Of a stretch of 64,000 nt of DNA, positions 1 through 10,492 are shown piece by piece (the stretch's first letter is position 1; every line of letters begins with the position of its first letter). Origin of the DNA: Megamerina dolium (taxonomy: Eukaryota > Arthropoda > Insecta > Diptera > Megamerinidae); the NCBI GenBank assembly GCA_963854835.1, contig OY978525.1, positions 101,573,388-101,637,387 on the forward strand. The letters run 5' to 3'. Under the pieces are notes generated by a model. The model saw only the letters and a list, made by a program, of their open reading frames with translations. It was not told where the DNA came from and did no database searches. Made by a program: the position numbers and the translations under genes.

Positions 1-2375
1 TAATTAAAATGACAATGCACAAAAATAAAATACATAAATATATGTATGCATATAAATTTTGTTATAGATCTTAAATGCAGAAATGAAATCTTTTCAAAAT
101 TGACAAAAAAAAAAAAAAAATAAAAATAAAATTTCAAGCTTATTTAATCAGGAAAACATTAATAAATCAGCGATTTTCATGATTTCCTGTTATCAATAAA
201 ATTGGTGGACTTTAAAAAATGCAAAATCGATCAAAATGACAGAGGAAGTAATTAATGAATAATGAATACTTCAAATGCTATCATATAAATTATGTTATTT
301 GCAGGTAACAACTTGGTTAACAATAAAATGTATTTTTTGGCAATAAAGTTGATGGCAATTGTATTGAGATGGAAATATCAAGCCTATTCCGTTTGGGATT
401 ATTAATGACGTCACTAATAAACACATACATACATACATATTAATACATTTATGGCAATACGTAATACAAAAAAAAAGGTCATTTTATTACATTCAATACA
501 AAAAATGTGTAAATATTTGAAATGGTAACAATTTTAATTAAATTAAATTAAATCAAAGTCTAAATGTACTAGCTAATAATTCAACACTTCACTAAACAGT
601 AACGTGTTAATGCATACGCGCACATATACATTCACAAAGTGAAATTACGTAATTATAAAAATATACAATACATAGATTTTACGCCTTTAGACAGCAGACA
701 TATAGGTAGACTTTTTCATGGTGGTACTATTGTACATAGGCAGTTGTTAGAATTGCATTATACTTGCATGTTTATTTTCTAACTTTTTTGAATTGTCCTA
801 TGTAGCATTGTGGTGTGGTGTGGTGTTTACTTGCAATAAAATCGCGTGAGACATATTAAATATAAGAAATTACACAAGAGATTCATACTATGTATAAGTG
901 TAATGTATTTTATAGAGCGGGTGGGGTGTTTACGATTTGGCAATTTTAACATTTTTGCATAATACTATACTTTTTTTTTTAATTTATATATTTTTTGCGC
1001 AATTTACAATTTAATATAAAACAAATAAATTATCATACATTTTTTTTTCTATTATGAATTGTGTGTTATATAGTATACAAGAACAAGTTTCTTGCTTGTT
1101 TTTCAATATTCGTTCAATATTTAGTGATTACAAATATTATAATTTTTTTCTTGTTGCTAAATATCAATATATACTAACATATTGACAGCAATTTGTTGAT
1201 TTACAATAATGTGACATACTTATTTGTACTAAACACGCAACTAACTTCTAACCGTACCCAAATATATTTTTAAACGCCTTTATGAAAATTACCATAAATT
1301 ATTAGTTTCTTTAATTTTTGTTTTTTTTCGGCATAAAATAGTGTCCATATGAATTTGCAATTTGGAAAATTGCAAATTATTATTTTTCTATGTTATTTCG
1401 GTGTAATTTGGTTTATACCTTTTTTGAAGTTTTTTTTTCTGCAATTTACACTTATTTGTCTTGTGGTTTTGTAGTAAATTTACGCCCATTATGGACTGTT
1501 CATATGCACCTACTTGCGTTTGTGTTGCAGTTGTTATGCACGTTTTTTTTTTTGCATATTTTGTTTGTTAAAAAATTTAAATACTATTTACTAATATGTT
1601 TTTAAAAGCACTTAGTGCAGCGTATAGATCATAAAATTGTAACACAGTACTACATGCGACGTGGTTCGTTTTTTTATTTAAGTATAAAATTGTGGCAATT
1701 GTTGTTGTTGTTTTTTTTTTGAACACTTAAAATATGATTGGAATGCTACCACTGATTACGATTTTCTATTTCAATAGTACTACTCAATAATGTAGAGCTA
1801 CGAAATTGAAGAGATATTGCACGAAAATACATTTGTCAAAGTGCTCATAAAAAACCAGTGACTTATATAAGCAAAAGTATAAGAATAATTACACTATACC
1901 TTACACTTTCAGTTGCGATGAAAATCATATACGAATTTTTCTAGCATTTCTAACATATGTTTAGTCCACGAAAACCGTTAAAAATATAGACAGTCATATT
2001 CAATATTATCTATTGTCCAATGAGCTACTTGTATCCTTGCTGTTTGTGTATTTAAATGGGAGTACAGTTGAAGTAACTCATTAAAAAAAATTTTTTATTC
2101 AGCAATTTTTAAAAAGTGAACACATTCATAATAAAAAACAATGAGGAAATCGTTTATGCCCTTCTTTAAAAAATCTATTGAATTGTTTGAAACCTCAGCG
2201 AGGTTAGACCTTTTGCAATACTCTAACCATTGGGTAACTTCTATTCCAAAAACAAGTATAAGAGATCATCTGAGACCATGGAAATTTTATGCACACTAAA
2301 TGTATCAAGCGATCAAATTGATCACATCTCTTAAGTTTGATTTGCTTAATGTCGAATTTGGAGTCAAATTCGTGT
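1..2375. other. AT-rich non-coding stretch
   Basis: No reading frame here looks coding. Those present are short and rich in Phe, Ile, Leu and Lys, as expected from AT-rich DNA. The stretch holds A and T homopolymers of 8-17 bases, short CATA/ACAT runs near 420-440, and a GTGGT pentamer run near 810-826. I see no transposon ends or RNA genes. Confidence 0.7.
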
Positions 2376-2460
2376 CGTCGTAACGCAACGTAACGTAACG
2401 CAACGTTTCGTAACGCAACGCAACGTAACGTAACGCAACGTAACGTAAAGCAACGTAAAG
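2376..2460. repeat. Pentanucleotide array (TAACG/CAACG)n
   Basis: About 17 consecutive 5-bp units alternate between TAACG and CAACG, with decayed units such as TTTCG and TAAAG towards the right. On the minus strand the unit reads CGTTA/CGTTG, so a frame through it gives a 5-residue repeat (Leu-Arg-Cys-Val-Ala type), a by-product of the period. The array is GC-richer than its surroundings and carries one CpG per unit. Confidence 0.9.
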
Positions 2461-3288
2461 AAAAATCCACACTTCAAGCGCTTATTAAGCATTATTTATT
2501 GACAGAAAAATGCAAGGGAAGCTCAATAATTACAATATTATGGTGCATCAGCTCCGTCATATATATTTCATAATCATTCAACTTTGATGGTGCCTTTAAG
2601 AATAAATGGCAAGTTGAGTAGTCAATCAATTGAACATTTGCAATCCACAAAATAATTTAGTTGAACGAAAAATGGAAATCAGTTAGCTAGCTAGAAAAGG
2701 TTGTATTCATATTAAATGATGTGTGTTTCGATGGTCATCCATCAATAATGCGAGAGCCAAACACTTGAAGTAAAACAAATAATGATTGTCATACAAAACT
2801 GACGATTTTATTATTGGATAGCCAATGAGTAAAATATTTGATGTTATCGCCCTCCTATCTCAGAGATAAAATGAGAAATTGTCGAGAAAAAGATACAATA
2901 ATAAAAAATATTTCGAAACAGAATGATAAAGGCATTTTTCGTGAAGCATATAAAAATTGAGAAAGTGGAGGTAGAAGTGGATAGGTCATGGATCATCGTA
3001 GACGGTAATTTTCCCGTGCTCTCAGCAAGTGATGAACTCTTGTGACATATTGTATATTTTCTTAAGAAATTGCTAATTGCTTGCCGGTGGATGCAATTGA
3101 AACTGAATTGAATTTAATTGAACTGAATAATTGAAATAAATGCTATTCGGGTGATTGAGCCTAGATTAGAACCGTGAAAATTTACTATTAATCTTAAGGT
3201 TTGTTGGACATTATCCGATCCAAAAAATTCAGAAAAAAAAAGAATTTCATTTGGTAAAAATACAAAATATTAATTTTATACATAATAT
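2461..3288. other. AT-rich non-coding stretch
   Basis: No gene is visible. A 25-30 bp segment around 3063-3092 (AATTGCTAATTGCTTGCCGG) resembles part of the SINE body seen at 26.8 kb and may be a small SINE remnant, but it is too short to annotate separately. The rest is unremarkable. Confidence 0.6.
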
Positions 3289-3295
3289 AAAATGC

Positions 3296-3524
3296 TTCCG
3301 ATAGTAACAATATGCCAAGGAAAGGCTTCTAAAAACAACCCTGTTAAAAAGCTAAAAAAAAGTGATGTCACAAGGGTTCTGCCGTTCGGAACTGGCTAAA
3401 ATAAGTAGCTCCCTTCAAATACTGTTCCAAATTTAATACGCACAACAGTACTGGAAGAGAAGCTCAGCCAAAGAGCTCGTTGGGATTTATAAGTGCTACA
3501 TATTTATTATTTTATTTTTATTTA
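3296..3524 (+). mobile_element. SINE copy 1, 5'-truncated (no tRNA head)
   Basis: This segment aligns, in opposite orientation, to the body of the SINE at 26605-26964. Shared blocks include AGTGATGTC.CAAGGGTTCTGCCGTTCGGAAC, GGCTAAAATAAGTAG, and the stretch with CGCACAACAGTA followed by AGAGAAGCTC. The tRNA-like head is missing, so the copy is truncated at its 5' end. It ends in a T-rich tail built on TATTT, like the 26.8 kb copy. A 7-bp direct repeat AAAATGC flanks it (3289-3295 and 3525-3531), as expected for target-primed insertion of a truncated copy. The copy is non-coding. Several substitutions and small indels against the 26.8 kb copy suggest it is not recent. Confidence 0.8.
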
Positions 3525-3531
3525 AAAATGC

Positions 3532-4933
3532 ATATATCAAATTATAAATGAAAATAACTGATTATGTGTCAATTAAAATATGCATAATAAATCATAATAA
3601 AATCTTTAAAAAAATTACCGCAGTAAAATCAATATTGTGTCAATTACAATTGAATAGAGTCAACGAAATTAATTAAAATTCTATTCTAAACTATTCAAAT
3701 GTGCATATATTGTATTGTATATAGGTATGTGGAGGCCGGCTGGAAAAACACTGAAGCGCCCTATTCGAGTGTTAGTTTTATTTTGCGTGAAATTGTGCTA
3801 AATTCTTTGAGTTTTATCTAAGTTCTGAAAACTGCCATCCAAACGCAGATTGTTCATGCATTTGCCATTGCCTGGCTTCTTGTTTCTGATATCACTGCGA
3901 ACACCTCTTAGTTCGGCCCTGTATATGTACATATTTACAAATATTTAAGCAATTTATTTCTTATACAAACACATACATATATGTACCAATATTTAAAAAA
4001 CAATAGACATAACAACAACAACCTCAAATAACATTTGTTGACATTTTACTATAGAGCAAGCAATGTTTGTCATTCGTGCAAGTATATACTCTTAGATAGC
4101 ACCAGTAGCCCCATATAAACTCACTGTATGTAATTGTTATTATTATTATTGCTATTGTTGCCATTTTTTTTGGTTGAACTTTGTGCATAACAAAATAGCA
4201 TACAAAAAGTATGTACATATAAACCGAAAGACAATTGAGAATGAACCGTTGCAGTGAACTACACATGCGCACCCACTTTTTTGTTTTTTTTTTGTAACCT
4301 AGTATGTTGATGCTATTAAATATGCACTTGTAAAGTGCAATAAATCTTAAAAACTACAAAAGGGGTAAAAAAACATGTGAAACACTCATACATACAAATC
4401 AGTTGTTATTAGAACTTTACTGTGGCAACAACAAGGTTTTTGTTTTTTTATTCAACCTGTATTTGATATCATTAAATATTATTGCAAAAAAAAAAAAAAA
4501 CAAGTACATAATGAATAAAAGACATATACTCTTTGTTTTACATTTTACATGAATTTATTTGAAATAATTTGCAAAAAAAAAATCTAGGTCAGTGTCTCAA
4601 TAAAGTGACACAGAGATGAAAAGACAAGAAAAAAAAAAATAGTTGATCGTCCGAAATAGATTAATCTAACTGATTGATATGTGAGTATGTGTCTGTTATT
4701 TTTTTGTCGTTTTTTTTTTTCTATTTCTTTACATTTCATAGTACGTCATTATTTTCGAATGCTCAATTGTTTGTATCCATATGACACATGTAGTCAGTCA
4801 CATGCGGTTATATATGTCAAGTGCCATATATGTGTGTATGGTATATACTACATTTATATTTACTTTATTTTGAAAATATGGTCTCACTACAAACGCCATT
4901 GGTCTTTTTTTGGATTCTCTTAAATTTCTTGTA
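3532..4933. other. AT-rich stretch with a GC-richer island
   Basis: Mostly AT-rich DNA with homopolymers and CATA runs. At 3725-3922 lies an island clearly less AT-rich than its flanks, open on the minus strand for about 40 codons after a tATACAG acceptor-like site (near 3922) until a TAG near 3803. The plus strand is also nearly open there. I do not recognise either peptide. It could be a small exon, a regulatory block or an old transposon fragment. Confidence 0.4.
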
Positions 4934-4984
4934 TAGGGTTTTTCAAAAAGAGGTGCCATTTTAAAATTTCTATTATTTCTTAGG

Positions 4985-5530
4985 TGTCAACATACGGAGG
5001 CGGTCTCAGAACTACCCGACCTAACAAAGAAAACGCAAAAATTTTGAGAAAATTTTTCTTTATTTCTCAATATAATCTTCTTTTAGATCTATAAACTTTT
5101 CCCAATGATATTTTATAGTTTCGATACTCTTCATTGTTTGCAAATCTTCTACCACCAAGCCATTTTTTCAAGTTTGGAATAGAAAATAATCCGAAGGAGC
5201 TAAATCTGGCGAATAAGGTGCATGCTGAAGGTCGTAAACGCAGGAGCAGACTCCCCCAGAGTAGAATCTAGTTCGACATTAATATTCGTTGGACTGAGAC
5301 CTTTCAAATGAAAGTATTGAATTAAATAATGGTAACCAATTTTTTCCATGTTTACAAATTCACTGAGATCGTTAACTTTCGATGGCTCCAAAAAAAAAAA
5401 AAAAAAAATACTAAACAACGTGGCGCCTTGAAACTTAAAGCATATACTTTATAAGGTTTTCACTTTTCACCAAAGTAATTTTTTCAAACTACTGCCGGCA
5501 GTTCTTCTTACAACTGTCATTCGTTGATAT
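4985..5530 (-). mobile_element. Internally deleted DD34D mariner, nested
   Basis: Read on the minus strand, this segment starts with a mariner transposase N-terminus and passes directly into the C-terminal catalytic motif SPDLAPSDYFLF and the last part of the protein, so roughly 240 internal codons are absent. It lies between the left terminus and the transposase remnant of the DD41D element, which suggests insertion into that element. A GGCGGTCTCAGAACTACCCG block at about 5000 may be one end. I could not find a convincing matching inverted repeat at the other side, so both boundaries are approximate. Confidence 0.65.
5060..5349 (-). pseudogene. Mariner transposase, N-term fused to C-term by deletion
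   Basis: The start codon at 5349-5347 opens a peptide beginning MEKIGYHYLIQYFHLKGLSP and reaching ..STLGESAPAFTT. This is the first helix-turn-helix of a mariner transposase, the part that contacts the terminal repeats. Right after it, in another frame, comes HAPYSPDLAPSDYFLF, which carries the third catalytic aspartate of DD34D transposases. Then, after further frame changes, come WLGGRRFANNEE and the C-terminal HWEKFIDLKEDYIEK with a stop at 5060-5062. A full-length mariner transposase is about 345 residues and only about 95 remain. The first two catalytic aspartates are gone, so it is inactive. The N-terminal fragment could at most bind DNA. Confidence 0.75.
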
Positions 5531-5563
5531 TTGACAAAGAAGAACTAAGGATTTTCAGATATG

Positions 5564-6550
5564 GATCCATAAGCGTTCGCAAGCAAGCTCGAAATAGTGA
5601 AAATTCACTACCAAAACGATGAAAATATCGCGAACACGATTCAAAAATCATCAAGCGCCTTCTTGCGTAGCTATAGTGAAATTAATCGATAAATTCGAAC
5701 GTCTTAGACAAGTTAGTGATGTAAGAACTCCAACTCGTGCTCGTCAAGATCAACTGAAAATATCGCTGTTGTAGCTGAGAGTAGCTGAGAGTGTGGCTGA
5801 AAACATAGCTATTAGGCTTATTCAAAGTCACTTTGCATCGTCTTTTGTATAAAGAACTTAGCCTACATGTTTATAAGTGCAGCTGAAGCCTTTAGACCAT
5901 AGAAAATGTCATTCATTCGCTGATTGGTTGATGGGAAACAGTGAAGAAGATTATTCTGAGTGATGAGGCTCATTTGGTTTGGTAAGAGAGGCTCATTTTC
6001 ATCTATCTGGGTACGTGAATATGGAAAACTGGCTCATCTAGGGCTCCGAAAATCCAAGTGAAATGAACGAACAACTTCTACATTCATACATTTCGTGCGG
6101 TTTTTGGATTGGCGGAGTCATTGGTCTATATTTTCTGCAAAATAATGCTGGTGCGACCATTTCAATGAATGTATTGCGTTACAGAACGACGTTGACTTAC
6201 TTTTTTTGGGCCTGAAATTAATACTATGGACGTGGACGATGATTATTTTCAGCAGAACGGCGCCACTTGTTATACAGCTGGTGAAATAATGGCTCCATTT
6301 CGTGAAAAATTTCCTGGAGATCTAATTTCTCGAAATGGTGACATTGAGTGTCCGCCTAGATCGTCTGATTTAACATCATTCGACCTTTTTTTGGGGAGGA
6401 TACGTTAAAGATAAAGCAAATATTGAAGCCCACTAAGACAATATTAGAGCTATTATTTGCGAAATATAGCCGCAATATGGCAATAATATGGTGAAAAATC
6501 TCATCAAGGGTCACGTCGGATATTTGACAGATATTGTATTCCAATACTAA
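5564..6550 (+). pseudogene. DD41D mariner transposase pseudogene
   Basis: Across several frames the family order can be followed: helix-turn-helix remnants (KLEIVKIHYQND at about 5590), an ENIA..VAES segment (about 5755-5800), IILSDEAHFHLSGYVN with the first catalytic Asp (about 5950-6020), GSENPSEMNEQ (about 6040), GGVIGLYFLQNNAGA (about 6110), then the open stretch 6226-6408. That stretch reads FQQNGATCYT and later DLTSFD, with 41 residues between the second and third catalytic positions, the spacing of the DD41D group that includes rosa of tephritid flies. The second catalytic residue is Asn (AAC at 6256-6258) instead of Asp. Stops, frameshifts and small internal duplications (GCTGAGAGTA at about 5773; GAGGCTCAT at about 5965) make it dead. 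Confidence 0.8.
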
Positions 6551-6652
6551 TTTTAGAGTTTGTATTTTGACTGAAAATAAAGTTATCAGTTACCTTTTAC
6601 AAAAATATTTTTTTTTAATTTAAAATGATATATCTCGTTGAAGGACGCTGTA

Positions 6653-8482
6653 CCTTTGAATATCTCTATTATACAAGAATATACGATACATTAAAATTCA
6701 TAAATTTCCAATTAATAATTGGTACATACTCTACTGTATTTATCTTACATGGTCATCATAAATAATATCTCCGATTAGGGTCCAGATTCGTCTAATTTAA
6801 TCGAATTTTTCTGAAAGAGCTGTATAAGAAAGCCTGAAATATTTCTGTAGTCCATTTTGTGGACAATTTTATTATTTTTTTGGGATTTTATTTCAATCAC
6901 AATGTAGACAATGTGAATTCATAAAAAAATTCCGTTTTCAATTGTTGGTTTAATGCTTATCTCTTATTAAGTAGCATTTGTTTAACTTCTTGTATTTTAT
7001 TACAATTTTATGTCGTTTTTTTTTTGTTTTTTTTTTTTCATAAAATATTTTTAAATTTAGACAATTATCTGTATACAAACTTAATATACGTGTATGTATA
7101 TGCGTGCATATATGATACAGTGACATTATCGCGTGCTCTAAATCTAATTGTAATCGGCATCAGAACATATACAATGACATGTGCTTTAATTCAACAATTT
7201 TTATTATCGTATTTCAACTGATTTTTTTTCTTCTTCTTCTTCTTTACGTACCAAAAGAATTGAATGAAATAAAATAAAATAAAGTACAACAACAACAATA
7301 ACATAAAGCCAATTGTTGACACATATGCATTAACAACAATTTCACAGCGGTGGCAAGTTACAGCAGCAGCCAGCAGCAGCAGCAGCAGTAGCGTTGACAA
7401 CAGCAACTGGTTCGTTCACACAATTCTTTCTATGTCGACGTGATGATTTAAATGAAATCTGTTTTTATTCAATAATTTTTTTTTCTTTTGTTTTATTTAT
7501 TTATTTTTTATTATTATTTTTAATTTTTTTTTTTTTTATAATTTTTTGTTTGTTTTGTTTTTAATATTTCAGTTATATTGCTTTAGGTTAATTTGTAGTG
7601 ACAATAACATTGAAATGAGAACAAGTTGTTGAAGCGTTTATATTTTTAAAGCTAGTTTGGCATTGCTTAAATGCTTTTTTTTTCTTCACACATACCTGCA
7701 TACATGCATGCAGATATTGATTGATAAAAATATTTAATAATAAAAAAAAAGTAAATAGCAAAATCCTTTAAATTATAAAATCTAAAAATATCAAGTATTT
7801 AGAAAAAGTGTCTTAATTACTAAGCAGATTATTAATTAAATGCACTCGACATTCAAGTGAGCAAATTTTTTTTTTAAATTTTTGTATTGTCGGAAAAGTT
7901 GTGACGCATTTTGATATATTGCACATGTATTCTTACACCAATGACTACTATAGATTTTAAAGGTTAAGGTGGCACTTCGAGTGATATTAAAAAAAAAGCT
8001 ACTAAACATTTGTTATTCGACCGTCTCCGGCCGCTCATTCCACAGACATTAAATATTTGTAAATTGACCAATTTCAATATTTGGATTTCTTGCTCCAAAT
8101 TGCCTCATTCATTGCCTAATGGCCCTTAGTGTCACGAGTTTACCCCTTTTTTGTTCCTTTCAGACGAATGTAAGACCACTAGATTCAGAGAAATTATATC
8201 AAATTCTTCACTGAAAAAAAAAAACAAACACATTCCTTCTAAAAATGCAGTATCATTAAATTTCACGAAAAATAAAAAAAGATAATATTTCAAAATGTCC
8301 AATATATCATACAATTATTCTATATATCACTGAACGAGCTTTGACATTCACCCCAAGTATGCGTCATAATTTTTCCGACATCACAATCGCTTCTATTGCA
8401 AACAAATTTGATTTGAAATTCTAACCAAATACAGTATCTACACTTGTTATTGGAAAAATGTATATACATATATATTTTTTGC
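6653..8482. other. AT-rich non-coding stretch with CAG run
   Basis: Contains T homopolymers, a TTC run near 7226-7243 and a (CAG)n run at about 7361-7390. The frame through the CAG run on the minus strand gives a leucine string that looks like a signal peptide, but it begins at a TTG and is explained by the repeat. No other gene-like sequence was seen. Confidence 0.65.
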
Positions 8483-10492
8483 AGATGCATTTTCCACTCG
8501 ACTATCCGATCTGCTTATGCAGAACACTCCCCTACTTGATGATACATGCGCACGGTGGACACATATATCCCACTCCATGACTACTGCTGCCGAGGAGGTA
8601 ATCGGTTATTACCGGCCTCTGAGGAATGAGTGGTATGATCAGGAGTGTCGCGACGCTACCGCAGAGAAAGACGCCGCCTACAGAAGAACCCTGCGTGCAG
8701 CTGCAACGCGAGCTGTTAAGGAGCGGTATAGAGAGAAAAGGAGTGCAGAGAGACGTCTTTCAGGCGCAAGAAAAGAGAACAAGAAAGAAGCGAGTGTGAG
8801 GAGATAGAGATGTGTACCGACAAGAATGAGACTCAAAAATTCTTCGAAAAGATCAAGCGCCTGAGTGGCGGTTTAAATCCCGGAGCCTCTTCTTGCCGTG
8901 ATGGAAATGGGAATCTGGTTACAGATGTCCAGAGTGTACTGAGCCTATGGAGGGAACACTTCTCCGCGTTACTAAATGGCGATATTACGAACAATTTCGC
9001 CAGTGGAGAGGATTACCCGATAACCCCGATTACAGATGATGTTGTTGATGTTCCACCACCCGACTATGAAGAGGTTGAAACGGCCATTTTAAGGCTGAAG
9101 AACAACAAAGCTGCAGGTGCTGATGGCCTGCCTGCCGAGTTGTTTAAGACCGGAGGCGATGAGCTGCTCGCTTGCATGCACCAGCTCATAAGCAGAATAT
9201 GGCTCAGTGTTCTCTGTCCTGTACATAAAAAAGGAGACCCCACAATTTGCGCCAACTACCGTGGAATAAGTCTCCTGAGTATCGCATACAAGGTCCTATC
9301 GAGCGTACTGTGTGAAAGGTTGAAGCCTATGCTCAGCAACCTGATTGGACCTTATCAGTGTGGCTTCAGACCTGGTAAATCCACCATCGACCAGATTTTC
9401 ACACTGCGCCAAATCCTGGAGAAGACCCAAGAAAAATAGATCGACACACACCACCTATTTGTTGATTATAAAGCCGCTTTCGACAGTCCGGTAAGGGATT
9501 ACCTCTACGCAACAATGTCTGAGTTCGGTATTCCTGCAAAGCTCATTCGACTTGGTAGAATGACACTGCATAACTTCCGTTGTGCAGTGAAAATTGGGAA
9601 GGACCTCTCCGCACCGTTTAATACCGAACGGGGTTTCAGACAAGGTGATTCGTTATCGTGCGACTTCTTCAATCTTATTATGGAGAAAATAATACGAGCT
9701 GCTGATCTACGACATAATGGCACTATCTTCAACAAAAGTGTCATGCTGTTAGCGTATGCCGACGATATTGACATAATCGGCATGAACACGCGAGCAGTCA
9801 GTGCAGCATTCTCAGAGTTGGAAAGAGAGTCGCGTCGGATGGGTCTCACGGTGAACGAGGGCAAGATGAAGTATCTAGTGTCAACAAGCAAAGAGTCCCG
9901 GCGTCTTGGACAGCACGTCACTGTTGACGACTACGCTTTTGAAGTAGTAAGGGACTTTGTCTATCTTGGAACCAGCATTAACAGCAGTAATGACGTCAGC
10001 CTGGAGATATTACGAAGGATCACTCTTGCAAACAGGTATTACTTTGGGCTAAGTAAGCAATTGAGAAGTCGAGTTCTCTCTCGAATAACTAAAACTACAC
10101 TCTACAAATCTCTCATCATGCCTGTCCTAACATATGGCGCTGAAGCCTGGACAATTTCCACCTCGGATGAGCGAATGCTTGGAGTTTTCGAGAGAAAAGT
10201 CCTACGCAAGATCTTTGGACCTATTTGCGTTGGTGGCGAGTACCGAATAAGGTACAACCATGAGCTGTACGAGTTGTATGCCGATATTGACATAGTAAAG
10301 CGCAATTAAATCCAGCGGCTAGGTCATGTCGAGCGAATGGAAGAACACGCTCCAGCTAAGAAGGTGTTATATTCGGAGCCCGCTGGAGGACGACGCAGAA
10401 GAGGAAGAACAGAGATGGCTGGCGGAGCATATTATATTCGGCCTAAATCGATATTCGGTTGTTATGGCCACATAAGTAAGTAAGTAAGTATA
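8483..10492 (+). mobile_element. RTE-like non-LTR retrotransposon, 5'-truncated
   Basis: A block much less AT-rich than its flanks encodes most of a LINE reverse transcriptase plus the C-terminal region. The left edge starts inside the linker before the reverse transcriptase, so the endonuclease is missing, as is common for truncated LINE insertions. The right edge ends with four copies of a 4-bp unit (TAAG, 10474-10492), typical of RTE-type elements, which end in short tandem units and not a long poly(A). The 3' coding part is also shortened by a deletion near 10424. No clear target duplication was found. Confidence 0.8.
8485..10423 (+). pseudogene. LINE reverse transcriptase pseudogene
   Basis: The protein of a non-LTR retrotransposon, which copies its RNA into a nicked chromosomal site. 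Segment 8485-8760 is a basic linker; a frameshift at about 8757-8761 leads to the frame used from 8810 to the end. Reverse transcriptase blocks follow in order: LKNNKAAGADGLPAELFK (about 9093), CANYRGISLLS (about 9248), GPYQCGFRPGKST (about 9348), FVDYKAAFD with the motif A Asp (about 9458), RGFRQGDSLS (about 9628), AYADDIDII with the motif C Asp pair (about 9752), then a thumb and ..LGHVERMEEHAP. Damage: TAG at 9437-9439, TAA at 10307-10309, and about 13 residues missing between ISRIW and LSVLCPVHKK (about 9210). The clade call (RTE/BovB-like) rests on motif wording and the tail. The catalytic motifs themselves are intact. Confidence 0.85.

Larger units (their letters stand above)
4936..6650 (+). 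mobile_element. DD41D (rosa-like) mariner element, decayed
   Basis: The body (about 5564-6550) is the remains of a Tc1/mariner-superfamily transposase (see separate entry). Candidate terminal inverted repeats are diverged but recognisable: GGGTTTTTCAAAAAGAGGTG then CCATTTTAAA at 4936, and on the opposite strand TTCAACGAG then CATTTTAAA ending at about 6650. A TA dinucleotide lies just outside each end (4934-4935 and 6651-6652), the target used by this superfamily. The 5' non-coding part is far longer than usual because a deleted mariner of another group occupies about 4985-5530. With many stops and frameshifts the element cannot make transposase. Confidence 0.7.

Noticed and set aside
7191..7406. 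Minus-strand frame beginning with a leucine string, looking like a signal peptide
   Set aside because: Starts at TTG, and the leucines come from the (CAG)n run at 7361-7390; the rest is low complexity.
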